Shown piece by piece: positions 8,907-17,235 of a DNA stretch of 63,508 nt (position 1 is the stretch's first letter; each line of letters opens with the position of its first letter). The notes below the pieces were generated by a model that was not told the DNA's origin, searched no databases, and worked only from the letters and a program-made list of their open reading frames with translations. Position numbers and translations under genes: made by a program. Source of the DNA: Terriglobales bacterium (GTDB lineage Bacteria; Acidobacteriota; Terriglobia; Terriglobales; Acidobacteriaceae); NCBI GenBank assembly GCA_025936825.1, contig JAICSO010000023.1:1-63508 (forward strand), written 5' to 3'.

Positions 8907-9986
8907 TCAGTGCCGCTGTTTGAGAACGAGCTTTTGTACACGCCAGTTCAACAACTCGCTCACATAGAGCTCATTGTCCGACGGACATGCAATTTCGTGA
9001 ATCCATCCGAACTGCTTGAGCTGTTTGCCCGATTCCCCTAGCACTCCCAGAACTCTACCCTCGAGGTTTAGCTTATAAATTCGACCGGGGTATGCGTCAG
9101 AACTAAACAGCACCTGGTTCGGTGGCGGCGTGATGCAAATTGCCCAGGGCGAGCCCGGCGCCATTGTCTGGGGTCCTTTGATCGGCAACAGTGGCTTGCT
9201 TCCTATAGCCGGGCTGGTGTTCGGATCAAATGGCACATCAATTACGATTTGTCGAAGGAACTTTCCTTCAGAGTCGAATACCTGGATGCGGCGATTGCCG
9301 CGGTCGGCCACGTAGACGTGGTCTTCGGCATCGACAGCAATGCTGTGAGGAGTGCTGAACTGCCCCGGTTGGTCTCCGGGTTCTCCCCACGACTTAATCC
9401 AGTTGCCGTTTTTGTTCACTTTTGCGATGCGCGAATTAACATAGCCATCGCTGATGTACGTGTTGCCCTCCTTGTCCCACGCCATGTCGGTTACCTGGCG
9501 GAACAGTCCATCGACGGGAGGCAGCGGCGGGTTCGGGTGCGGCAGAGGCCCGGTCTTCTCGTCAGACGCCTCCTGCTTGCGTCCGAAAACCATGGCTACA
9601 CGGCCCTCGGGACTAAACTTGATGACCATGTCCGAGCCCTTGTCGGCCACCCAGATATTGTCCTGTTGGTCGACCTTGACGGAGTGCCCATAAGACCAGG
9701 CGTACAGGTTGTGACCAATTTCTCGCAGGAACTTGCCCTCAGCGTTGAATTCCAGCAATTGTGCCGCACCGGCCCCGTAAGCGGGGCCGGTCGAGTTCCC
9801 CCGCGACAAAACGAAAATGTGTCCCTTGGAATTGACCGCCACTCCAGCGGCTTCACCCAGGTACAGATCCGTGGGAAGTTTCAAGGGATCAGGAACTGAT
9901 TGAAATGGGATTTCCTGAACCGCCGGTTGTTGCGCAACCAGAACATTGGCAAAAAACAGAAACAGCAGAAGGTAGATTCGTCTCAT
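8907..9986 (-). CDS. Secreted NHL-repeat beta-propeller protein
   Basis: About 359 residues from the ATG at 9986, which has a GGAG ribosome site; a longer frame reaches 10013. A signal peptide (R-R-I-Y-L-L-L-F-L-F-F-A-N-V-L-V-A-Q-Q) leads into repeated propeller blades such as H-I-F-V-L-S-R-G, N-I-W-V-A-D-K-G, T-Y-I-S-D-G-Y-V-N-S-R-I and H-V-Y-V-A-D-R-G-N-R-R-I-Q-V-F. The layout matches six-bladed NHL proteins and peptidyl-alpha-hydroxyglycine amidating-lyase-like proteins. It is probably a periplasmic or surface binding or lyase-like protein; catalytic residues cannot be assigned. It stands alone, with no obvious operon partner. Confidence 0.8.
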   Translation of the reverse strand: MRRIYLLLFLFFANVLVAQQPAVQEIPFQSVPDPLKLPTDLYLGEAAGVAVNSKGHIFVLSRGNSTGPAYGAGAAQLLEFNAEGKFLREIGHNLYAWSYGHSVKVDQQDNIWVADKGSDMVIKFSPEGRVAMVFGRKQEASDEKTGPLPHPNPPLPPVDGLFRQVTDMAWDKEGNTYISDGYVNSRIAKVNKNGNWIKSWGEPGDQPGQFSTPHSIAVDAEDHVYVADRGNRRIQVFDSEGKFLRQIVIDVPFDPNTSPAIGSKPLLPIKGPQTMAPGSPWAICITPPPNQVLFSSDAYPGRIYKLNLEGRVLGVLGESGKQLKQFGWIHEIACPSDNELYVSELLNWRVQKLVLKQRH

Positions 9987-10140
9987 GACATTCTCCAGGC
10001 AGCGCAAGAACACCTTGAGACGACAATTAATACTTTTGTCGCAAAACTATATCTCGTGAACAATTTGATTTCCCCTCTGAAATTCTCAGATGGCTCCACT
10101 CACGGCAGCGAACCAGGGCTTGAATCTAACTGGCGAGTTC

Positions 10141-10953
10141 TCAAGCAGCGTTCCGATTGTTGTTGCCAACGCTTGAACCATAACGGCGGGAATGGTTGCC
10201 GACCGGAGTGAAAATTAGCCTGTAATCGCGATGGAAACAGGCCGGGCAGCGCACAGGATGCATTAGTAACAGCGGAAGGATGTAACGCTCCGACAAGTTG
10301 CGTGGGCGTGAGCGCACGCCAACTTCTCTACCGCAGTCCCGGCAGCGATACCGCTTGGCAAGCCCAAATCTTTTTCGTAACACTGCACAAACCGCGGGCG
10401 CTCGCGCCGTCAGAATCCGGCTCCAATGTCCAATCAAGAACACGGTTCGCTGCGTCCCGGATGTGAGGACGCCAAGAATCCGTTTGCGACTGGTCGAAGA
10501 AGTCCAATAATTTGTGATCTCTCGTACGACGATCTTCGCCCACGAGTACAAAACCGCGAACTTCGGGAATCTCAATTCATCAGTCGTCCCGTGCGCCCTC
10601 GGTAGATTCGGAGGTGTGGCGGGAGCAACGGCCGTCTCCGGTGCTCCCGCTCCTGATCTTCCTGCGTTCTCGCTCGGCGCCTCTACGATCTTGGAAACGT
10701 CGGTGAAAAGCCAACCTAAGGGCGATGAGACTGGAGCCAGCCTGTTTTTAACCGTGCCTCGCAGAGTCGGGTCGCGTTGAGCTTCTTGTAGCGAAAGGTC
10801 GACCATTTTTGCAGAAATCTTTGAAAGCTCGGCAAGTCGCGCTGTCTCCCTCTTGTATGGACCGACGCCTTGACGTTCGATGCCCTGCGAGGTCCACCCG
10901 TGCGTGGCTAGCTGCTCTTCGTCATGAGACTTCTCTGTGCGCCGCAGCAACAT
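10141..10953 (-). CDS. Hypothetical protein with C-terminal zinc-ribbon-like Cys pairs
   Basis: 270 residues with no recognised family. The C-terminal part has C-R-D-C-G followed about 30 residues later by C-P-A-C, the spacing of a zinc ribbon, in a strongly basic context (R-S-R-P-R-N-L-S-E-R-Y). The central part is Pro/Ala-rich and low in complexity. There is no signal peptide. It could bind nucleic acid or metal; I cannot assign a function. The start is uncertain because the first 40 residues are polar and unremarkable. Confidence 0.5.
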   Translation of the reverse strand: MLLRRTEKSHDEEQLATHGWTSQGIERQGVGPYKRETARLAELSKISAKMVDLSLQEAQRDPTLRGTVKNRLAPVSSPLGWLFTDVSKIVEAPSENAGRSGAGAPETAVAPATPPNLPRAHGTTDELRFPKFAVLYSWAKIVVREITNYWTSSTSRKRILGVLTSGTQRTVFLIGHWSRILTARAPAVCAVLRKRFGLAKRYRCRDCGREVGVRSRPRNLSERYILPLLLMHPVRCPACFHRDYRLIFTPVGNHSRRYGSSVGNNNRNAA

Positions 10954-11166
10954 ATGAAATGAATACTACTCAAACGAGCCTCGTTCAAGCGGAAACGAGA
11001 ATTGCATCGAGATTGCACTTTTTCCTTGACGTACCATAACCCAAATTCGCTGCCATTTTCGCCCACGCGCGCAATACTCGCGCCACACAGTTCGGCATCT
11101 GGATTGCATCGCCAGGGGGGATCTCAGGAGTTTGATCTTCCAGGCGGAAATAGTAGCGGCCGCCGC

Positions 11167-11571
11167 TTACGGTAATACTACTGCCAATCTTTTGGTGATC
11201 ACGCCGCCCTCATCGTTTTGCGCCGTGATCGTTACAACGGTGATTCCGTCGGGTAAGGGTCCCACAAAATGTCTGATCCGCGACCCGGCGAAGATCACCG
11301 CCGCCTTTTCGCCATTGACCATAACGGTTGTTCCCGGATCAGTTTCGGCCTGGATTTCTACAATGTGACCATACGGCGTAATCGACTCGACATTGAGCAA
11401 AGGGGGGCGAGGACCCAAAATCTTTGACGGGCTCTGGTAATTTGCTCTGGGCCTGCGAATTTCCCGAGGCACATGGGGGCGATTTAACCTAAGTGCCACG
11501 GCGATGACAATGAGAATCCCGAGGGTACAACAGGCGTAAATCGACCTAGGTTGGAATATTTTGACCAGCAT
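11167..11571 (-). CDS. Small membrane-anchored protein with Ig-like (glucodextranase-B type) domain
   Basis: 134 residues. A single N-terminal membrane helix (about residues 10-28) is followed by a Pro/Arg-rich linker and a beta-rich domain containing E-T-D-P-G-T-T-V-M-V-N-G-E and F-V-G-P-L-P-D-G-I-T-V-V-T-I-T-A-Q-N, the repeat pattern of Ig-like Glucodextran_B domains. It follows pilT by 80 bp on the same strand and may be co-transcribed with it. It is probably exported and involved in surface or envelope binding; no enzyme motif is seen. Confidence 0.65.
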   Translation of the reverse strand: MLVKIFQPRSIYACCTLGILIVIAVALRLNRPHVPREIRRPRANYQSPSKILGPRPPLLNVESITPYGHIVEIQAETDPGTTVMVNGEKAAVIFAGSRIRHFVGPLPDGITVVTITAQNDEGGVITKRLAVVLP

Positions 11572-11651
11572 CAGTGTTCCCAGTCCGCCGGACAGAGGTT
11601 GGAGATTATTGGAGCGGACGGCATAGCATCAGACGATGCCGGCCGGCCCCA

Positions 11652-12860
11652 TCACGCGCCGGGCGTTGCATCTGCCCGCGTGGATTCTGCAAAGTCTGCC
11701 AACTCCAAGCGTAGGTTTCCTGCATTTGTCGCATAGGCCATCCCCGTTTCGAAGTCAATCATTCCAGCGCGGATCAGCTTTTCAATTTCGCCATCGAAGT
11801 GTTGCATTCCCTCAGTCGTGCCGACGCGCATAGCATCGAGCAGGGTTTTACCTTCGTCTTCACCCTTTTCCACGTATTCCCGTGTGCGCAGTGTCGATTT
11901 CAGAATCTCGAGCGCCGCTACTCGTCCGGCTCCACTCTTTAGAGGGAGCAGCCGCTGCGAAATGATGTAGCGGAAACTCTTTGCCAGACGATTGCGAATT
12001 ATGTGCTGCTCGGCTAAGGGAAACACGCCCGCGATCCGTTCCACCGTCTTCGAGGCATCAATGGTGTGCAGGGTTGACATCACCAAGTGTCCGGTCTCTG
12101 CCGCCTCCAGCGCGATCTCGATGGTTTCCCGATCGCGCATTTCGCCCACCAAGATCACCTTGGGTGCCTGACGTAGTGCCGCTCGCAGTGCGGACGCAAA
12201 GCTGGTGGTGTCGCTGTGCAGCTCACGTTGGTGAACCAGACACTTTTGATGGGGATGAAGAAACTCTATGGGATCCTCAATCGTCAAAATGTGATATGCG
12301 TGTTGCTTGTTGATGCGGTCGATGATGGCTGCCAGGGTGGAAGATTTTCCAGATCCTGTCGGTCCGGTGACTAGAACAATGCCATTACGCAGAGCGACAA
12401 TGTTTTCCAGCTCGGCAGGCAGATTCAGCTCTGCGAGATCAGGAACCTTACTGGGAATCACTCGCATGACAATAACGCAACTGCCGCGCTGCATGAAAAT
12501 GTTCACTCGAAATCGAGATGTTTCCGCCAAGCTGTAGGAAACATCACATGAGCCGTGCTCGCGAAGATTGCCGAGCGCGTGCTTGTTGTTCCCAATCAGT
12601 TCGGTAGCAATCTGCCGTGTGTGGTCTGGCGCGAGGGCTCGTGACCCGACTGACGAAAGATGGCCATTGATCTCCACCGTCGGCGGTTTCCCAGGAGAAA
12701 AGAAAAGATCGCTTATTTTCGGGGCGCTTGCCAGCATTGCTCGCAAGAGTGCCGCAGTCGAAACAGGAGCACCAGCGGGCGAGCGCTTCGGCGGTACAGC
12801 GACAGCCGGGGGTGAGACCGGCGCAACGGAACTCTCGCTCGAGGTGATCTGTTCTACCAT
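11652..12860 (-). CDS. pilT: PilT-type twitching-motility ATPase
   Basis: 402 residues. The secretion-ATPase core is complete: Walker A G-P-T-G-S-G-K-S-S-T, Asp box T-I-E-D-P-I-E-F, Walker B V-I-L-V-G-E-M-R-D and His box H-L-V-M-S-T-L-H-T. Upstream is the PilT N-domain (I-S-D-L-F-F-S-P-G-K-P-P). PilT family members depolymerise type IV pili at the inner membrane. The extra Pro/Ser-rich stretch of about 35 residues at the N-terminus and the absence of other pil genes suggest an accessory paralogue rather than the housekeeping retraction motor. Confidence 0.9.
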   Translation of the reverse strand: MVEQITSSESSVAPVSPPAVAVPPKRSPAGAPVSTAALLRAMLASAPKISDLFFSPGKPPTVEINGHLSSVGSRALAPDHTRQIATELIGNNKHALGNLREHGSCDVSYSLAETSRFRVNIFMQRGSCVIVMRVIPSKVPDLAELNLPAELENIVALRNGIVLVTGPTGSGKSSTLAAIIDRINKQHAYHILTIEDPIEFLHPHQKCLVHQRELHSDTTSFASALRAALRQAPKVILVGEMRDRETIEIALEAAETGHLVMSTLHTIDASKTVERIAGVFPLAEQHIIRNRLAKSFRYIISQRLLPLKSGAGRVAALEILKSTLRTREYVEKGEDEGKTLLDAMRVGTTEGMQHFDGEIEKLIRAGMIDFETGMAYATNAGNLRLELADFAESTRADATPGA

Positions 12861-13055
12861 TTAATCTGACCTACGGCTTTGTCTGACCTATGGCTCGATT
12901 CTGCCAGCCAAGAACAGCGGAGCGAGATGAGAACAGGCATCAGCGGTTACGAAGGTGATCCACTTTGCACCAAAACGGAACACCTGAACAATGCTGAATA
13001 GCTGTCGCTTTGATGGAGCATTACGGCCGTGAATGTAAGCACCAGTGCAGTGGCC

Positions 13056-13439
13056 TCATCGCGATTGAGAGTGCTCGGCCTGTGCTTCACCTTCTCTGGA
13101 TAACGCCGATGCGTTTTCTACCAGAACTCGATTCTGAACGGAATAGCCCCATTGCACGAGCTTCCTATAAATTGTTGTTTTGCCCATCTTCAGCACGTTG
13201 GCGGCTTTCGCGATATTCCCGTCACACAACTTCAGCACCCGAAGCACCTCCCGTTTTTCAATCTGCTCCATCGTCAACATGCTTTTGTTGTCGCTGATGA
13301 CATTCCATTGGACCATCAGGTCGGCAATTTCCTGCAGTTGCCGTGCTGTGAGCCGGTGGAACCATGCAGGCAACTCGCGCACATGGTCATATAAATATGC
13401 TAGCGCTGTCATCTGCGTAGGCGGGAAGGGGCTTTTCAT
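13056..13439 (-). CDS. Fis-type HTH transcriptional regulator
   Basis: 127 residues. Residues about 58-95 (M-E-Q-I-E-K-R-E-V-L-R-V-L and N-I-A-K-A-A-N-V-L-K-M-G-K-T-T-I-Y-R-K-L) form a Fis/NtrC-C-terminal helix-turn-helix. There is no AAA+ sigma-54 activator domain and no receiver, so it is a stand-alone DNA-binding protein like others common in Acidobacteriota. The N-terminal 55 residues are helical and unassigned. The target is unknown. Confidence 0.75.
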   Translation of the reverse strand: MKSPFPPTQMTALAYLYDHVRELPAWFHRLTARQLQEIADLMVQWNVISDNKSMLTMEQIEKREVLRVLKLCDGNIAKAANVLKMGKTTIYRKLVQWGYSVQNRVLVENASALSREGEAQAEHSQSR

Positions 13440-13782
13440 GGTCTGGGTCTCACGAAAATCGGAGCGGGAGCAGCAATATTGAATACGGTCTCGCCGATGC
13501 GGGGTTTCATAGTGCCAAGTGGCGACGTCGGCTGCGATTTTAGCTTGGGACCCATTTTGAGGTTATCTACGCAGCATCGCTCCAGAAGCTATCTCAAGTT
13601 CGATGGCAACGGGTAACGCAAGGAAAAGACAAGCATCACGACAGTAATAGCTCTTGCTGACTAGTGCACCGCATCCGTATTCACTGCCCATGTGTTGTCT
13701 TCACACTAAAATTTAAGAACTATGTCGTTTCTTTACGCTACTGTTGCAGCCCGATCCCGATTACCTTTGACATGGAGTTCAT
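13440..13782. other. Divergent intergenic region
   Basis: About 343 bp between the Fis-like gene (minus) and the 48-residue membrane peptide (plus). It should carry promoters for both; I see no convincing boxes, repeats or RNA genes. Confidence 0.4.
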
Positions 13783-13929
13783 ATGGATGTGTCATTGTGC
13801 ATTGGAATTTTTATGCTCGGTGCCGCGACCGGAGCATTGCTAAGCCGGATCGCCACAACTGGACAGCTTCGTCGACTCAGAGACCAATTGGGCGTCGAAG
13901 AAAGTGACACGACGGACGCATACAAATGA
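13783..13929 (+). CDS. 48-residue single-pass membrane peptide
   Basis: ATG at 13783, stop TGA at 13927-13929. The first 25 residues (C-I-G-I-F-M-L-G-A-A-T-G-A-L-L) form a Gly/Ala-rich membrane helix, followed by an amphipathic charged tail (Q-L-R-R-L-R-D-Q-L-G-V-E-E). It is too short for most gene callers. The pattern of helix then charged coil is typical of small bacterial membrane proteins. The role is unknown. Confidence 0.45.
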   Translation: MDVSLCIGIFMLGAATGALLSRIATTGQLRRLRDQLGVEESDTTDAYK

Positions 13930-14000
13930 TTGCCCTCCCCCCAAGGTATCGTCAGGTCGCAGGTCATGCTCCTTATCACTGCTAACGCGGCATTACTAAC

Positions 14001-14498
14001 TTAGAAATTGATGGGGCCCTCGATAGTCGCGCGAATATAGTGTTGCGAGACCAGAGCAGCGCTGCCGACCGCATATAGTTCGTCTAAGTAGCGGTCCACA
14101 AGGAGGTTGAGACCAAACACGCCGGCTGTGTAGGGAGCCTCGCTATGGAACTCCTCCCCGGTATAGCGAGAGCGCCGGCACGCGATTACCATTGAAGCGA
14201 TCATCACGCCCTGAGAAGCCAAAAACCACGGCGAGGTGAAGGTTTTGCGGTAGGTGCGAAGCGGAGGGTCGTCCCAGTGTTTACGAAAGGTATACACGTG
14301 CACTGGCCCAGGCATGACCGATGGCATGCCCTGACGGGGTGCCGCGGGCGGATATTGCCCGATGAGCTTGTGCAGCCACTCCGGGCACGGCTGGTCGTGA
14401 CTTACACACGTCGTGGATGGTGCAGGAGCGTCTGGCAGTTGGGCCAACGCTTCGGCTCTGAGTGCCATAGCGACTGTAAGCAGCATCAACAGTTTCAT
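14001..14498 (-). CDS. Exported hypothetical protein (L-P-D-A-P type)
   Basis: 165 residues. A signal peptide (K-L-L-M-L-L-T-V-A-M-A-L-R-A-E-A-L-A) is followed directly by Q-L-P-D-A-P-A-P, a start seen on many acidobacterial exported proteins. A central hydrophobic stretch (W-F-L-A-S-Q-G-V-M-I-A-S-M-V-I-A) and a second Gly/Leu segment suggest membrane association. No known domain. It lies just downstream of the PilZ fusion gene on the same strand, 61 bp away, and may be co-expressed. Confidence 0.6.
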   Translation of the reverse strand: MKLLMLLTVAMALRAEALAQLPDAPAPSTTCVSHDQPCPEWLHKLIGQYPPAAPRQGMPSVMPGPVHVYTFRKHWDDPPLRTYRKTFTSPWFLASQGVMIASMVIACRRSRYTGEEFHSEAPYTAGVFGLNLLVDRYLDELYAVGSAALVSQHYIRATIEGPINF

Positions 14499-14559
14499 AA
14501 GTCTTTGGTCACCCTCCCCAGCAAATCAACACGCGCACTTGAAAAACGATGAAAACGGT

Positions 14560-16143
14560 TCATCGCGGTCGAAAGATGACTCGGATATGGGCTACCGAAA
14601 AGGTTTGGGACGGGGCTCCTATCTCTTTGTGGCCATGCAGGCGAAACTCCCACATGACTTGCTCGTCATTGCTGCCGAGCTGACGGCACTCTGCGGAACG
14701 CCCACACGCGCCGTCGCCACTCAGCCAGAATTCAACCCGGCTAACCGCGTAGCCAGCGGGAGCCCTGGTCACCCCAATGCGATACCAGGGGCTCCAACGG
14801 CTTCCTCGTCCGCTCGGCCGCGGCCCGGAATCAGCGGTCATAATTGCGGGTGCGACCGCTTGCGAAATCGGCATGAGCGGAGAGGCGTTCGTTCCGTTCA
14901 CAAATGAGGGAGTAGACCCATCGGCTGATTCGCGAATTAGTTGCACGTCCCCCAAAGCGCCGGTCATCGGTGCCAGAGACACGGTGCGATAGCCCGGTGC
15001 TTCGATTTCAACGCGATTGACTTCCTGTTTTGCCAGCCAGAAGCTAAATTCGCCTTTGCCGTCTGTTCCCCAAATGGCGTTATCGGTTGACGGAAGCACT
15101 TTGACACGAGCCGCTTCGATCGCTTTTCCTGTCTGCCGGTCTCTGACGTGACCCGATAAATGGATAGCTGCGTTCTCGGTACCGGCAGAAGTCGCGCCAC
15201 ACAACCAGGTGCTAAGCGAGAGAATGCACAAGAGCGACCAGAGTAGCCGTGCAACGTCTGGGGGATTATCCGAGGCAACCTGCTGGGCATCAGACGCAGA
15301 CTTGGTTTCTAGATTCATGTGGAAATGGTCATGCAGCCAATCGTGAAAAGCTTTGTCTGCAGACGAACTGGCGCATTCGAAGCTGATTCCAGCTTTGCCA
15401 TGCTTGTCGTCCCAGATCACCTTGCCATCGGCGCTTACAAAAATGTCAGTGTTGGGAATTGCGAAGGCCAACTGAATTGCTTCTCCGACGGTGAACACCG
15501 CGGGAGTGTTTACGGCCATGCCGGTCTGACTTACATTCAGGGTGGTGCATTGCAGCAGTTTGCCATCACTTCGCCGTAACGACACTCGAAGTTCTACCGC
15601 TAATCGGAAGTACACCTGGCTGTCACGAAGCATCCGTCCGTACGCTGAAGTGACCAAGTTCCGCAGGCGCTCGGGATCTAGCGGACGCTCAAGGATGAAG
15701 CTGGCTCCCAGACGCGAAGCGATTGCCTTGGCCACGGTGTCGCTGGCAACAGCGATCACGACGGCACGCTTGTTGGCTCCAGGAAGGTTTTGTAGAACAT
15801 GGTCACATCCGGGGAGCTGGTCAAAGTCCAGCACCACGGCTGCGAATTTTTCTGATGAAAGCTGTTCCACAGCTTTTTCGGAGCTGCACTGTTGGGTTGA
15901 GATCCGTTTCTTTCGAAATGCGTCCGAGAGAATGCCGACCATTTCCGGATCGCGGGCAATGACCAGCGCTTTCATAACAAAGCGCGCATCGCAACCGGCT
16001 GGCTGATTGGCAGGAGGAACGGTTATCTTAGGCAATCTGCTAACTTTGGTTAGCCCGTGTTTCTCGCTGAGGTAAGTTAAAAGCGCACCTGACCCCGAAC
16101 CTGCAATAAATGCTGCCGTAAGTGCCAAAGGATTTGACAACAC
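14560..16143 (-). CDS. Receiver-like plus PilZ protein fused to a carboxypeptidase-regulatory-like domain
   Basis: 527 residues from a GTG start. After an N-terminal hydrophobic segment comes a receiver-like region (A-L-V-I-A-R-D-P-E-M-V-G-I-L, then A-A-V-V-L-D-F-D-Q-L) and a PilZ-type domain (L-R-V-S-L-R-R-S-D-G and N-V-S-Q-T-G-M-A-V-N). A second membrane segment (about residues 290-310) follows, then a beta-sandwich of the CarboxypepD_reg type (L-S-G-H-V-R-D-R-Q-T-G-K-A-I-E-A-A-R-V). PilZ domains commonly bind cyclic-di-GMP, but the R-x3-R motif is imperfect here. The C-terminal part would lie outside the membrane, an unusual combination. It starts 1 bp after the stop of the small ORF 16145-16336. 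Confidence 0.65.
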   Translation of the reverse strand: MLSNPLALTAAFIAGSGSGALLTYLSEKHGLTKVSRLPKITVPPANQPAGCDARFVMKALVIARDPEMVGILSDAFRKKRISTQQCSSEKAVEQLSSEKFAAVVLDFDQLPGCDHVLQNLPGANKRAVVIAVASDTVAKAIASRLGASFILERPLDPERLRNLVTSAYGRMLRDSQVYFRLAVELRVSLRRSDGKLLQCTTLNVSQTGMAVNTPAVFTVGEAIQLAFAIPNTDIFVSADGKVIWDDKHGKAGISFECASSSADKAFHDWLHDHFHMNLETKSASDAQQVASDNPPDVARLLWSLLCILSLSTWLCGATSAGTENAAIHLSGHVRDRQTGKAIEAARVKVLPSTDNAIWGTDGKGEFSFWLAKQEVNRVEIEAPGYRTVSLAPMTGALGDVQLIRESADGSTPSFVNGTNASPLMPISQAVAPAIMTADSGPRPSGRGSRWSPWYRIGVTRAPAGYAVSRVEFWLSGDGACGRSAECRQLGSNDEQVMWEFRLHGHKEIGAPSQTFSVAHIRVIFRPR

Positions 16144-16144
16144 G

Positions 16145-16336
16145 TTAAGACTTTTCCCCGTCGTCCTGACTGTCTGCTAGCAACGTAGCTGACGGCCTAC
16201 ACATGGGGGTAACGTAAAGAAGCGACAGTAGGCCCACAAAGGTAACTACATCGTGATACGATCTCACAAGAATGAGGGCCAATAGTCGAAAGCCAGCCGC
16301 TGCCATTTCGTTCTGATTCTGGAACAAGATTGACAA
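16145..16336 (-). CDS. Possible small membrane protein
   Basis: 63 codons ending one base before the start of the PilZ fusion gene. There is one hydrophobic stretch (F-R-L-L-A-L-I-L-V and V-V-T-F-V-G-L-L-S-L-L-Y-V). The tight spacing supports a real, translationally coupled gene. The absence of any family resemblance and the uncertain start keep confidence low. Confidence 0.3.
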   Translation of the reverse strand: MSILFQNQNEMAAAGFRLLALILVRSYHDVVTFVGLLSLLYVTPMCRPSATLLADSQDDGEKS

Positions 16337-16397
16337 TGCGTTCCAGCGTGCCCGTTCCGGCCCTAATATCCGCTAACACTCGTCGGAAGGGGGTGCG

Positions 16398-17048
16398 ATG
16401 CCGAGAAAGGCGAATTGGGAAGAATTGATTCGGTCAGAGAGGATGGGTGCTGAGTTCTTCAAAGACTCTATGGTGGGTCTCGCAATATTTGATGAGCGGT
16501 TGTACTACCAGATGGTCAATCCGTATTTAGCCGCCTCCAATGGCACCCCGATTGAGTCTCACATGGGAAAGCATGTGCGGGAGATTTTGGGAAGCGTGAG
16601 TCTTCCGGTGGAACTGGCGATTCAGCAGGTATTCGCAACCGGACAGCCAGTTCTGAATTGCGAGGTTGCCGGACCATTGCCGACCAAACCGGGCGGAGGC
16701 CACTGGGTTGATAGCTTTTTTCCCATCGCGGACTCAAGTGGAAGGGTAAGACGGGTCGGCGCCGTAGTCGTCGAATTGGAGAAGGAGCAGCGACTAGAGC
16801 CGGTGCCTGACAACAGTGCGTTTGTAAATCACGTATTGCGATCCTGGAAGGGTATTGCCCAGTATATGGGGACATGCGTCAAGACGGTACAGCGTTGGGA
16901 GCGTACCTACGATTTACCGGTGCGACGAGTGCAGCCGGGTAAAGGCTCCGTTGTCCTCGCGTTTAAGAACGAGGTCGATCAGTGGCTGCTTAACAGGACT
17001 CGCGAGTTGAATGTGACTGAAACTCAGAAAAGCCGTCGTTTCAGCTAG
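16398..17048 (+). CDS. PAS sensor with C-terminal helix-turn-helix
   Basis: 216 residues. Residues about 15-130 form a PAS fold (M-V-G-L-A-I-F-D-E, N-P-Y-L-A-A-S-N-G, then a strand around V-V-V-E-L). The C-terminal about 65 residues start L-R-S-W-K-G-I-A-Q-Y-M and carry T-V-Q-R-W-E-R and V-L-A-F-K-N-E-V-D-Q-W-L, the same HTH as 8172-8513. It is probably a one-component regulator in which the PAS domain senses a small molecule or redox state. It has no kinase or receiver domains. Its stop overlaps by 4 bp the end of the convergent tiny gene 17045-17164. Confidence 0.75.
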   Translation: MPRKANWEELIRSERMGAEFFKDSMVGLAIFDERLYYQMVNPYLAASNGTPIESHMGKHVREILGSVSLPVELAIQQVFATGQPVLNCEVAGPLPTKPGGGHWVDSFFPIADSSGRVRRVGAVVVELEKEQRLEPVPDNSAFVNHVLRSWKGIAQYMGTCVKTVQRWERTYDLPVRRVQPGKGSVVLAFKNEVDQWLLNRTRELNVTETQKSRRFS

Positions 17049-17164
17049 TACCCGTCAGTTTTTCTGGGACGCCCGCCCTTTCTGCCCCAACGCGAGAGCT
17101 TCTTACGATATTTTCGAGTGGTAGCTTTTCCGCCTTTTTTGCCAATACATCGAGGGCAAATCAT
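17045..17164 (-). CDS. 39-residue basic zinc/GRKGG peptide
   Basis: ATG at 17164, TAG at 17045-17047. It begins M-I-C-P-R-C-I-G-K-K-G-G, has 16 Lys/Arg in 39 residues and ends G-R-K-G-G-R-P-R-K. The whole peptide aligns with the C-terminal tail of the GAF protein encoded 71 bp upstream (17236-17895) and with that of 41748-42416, both of which have C-P-R-C-I-A-S then an L-S-x-W-G-K and G-G-R-G-R-K. It may be a detached tail or an independent nucleic-acid-binding peptide. Confidence 0.6.
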   Translation of the reverse strand: MICPRCIGKKGGKATTRKYRKKLSRWGRKGGRPRKTDGY

Positions 17165-17235
17165 TTTCGTGAGAGGATGGCGCGGGCAATACATAGCGAT
17201 GGCAACCGCATACTCTTATCCTGGAACTTGCTTTG

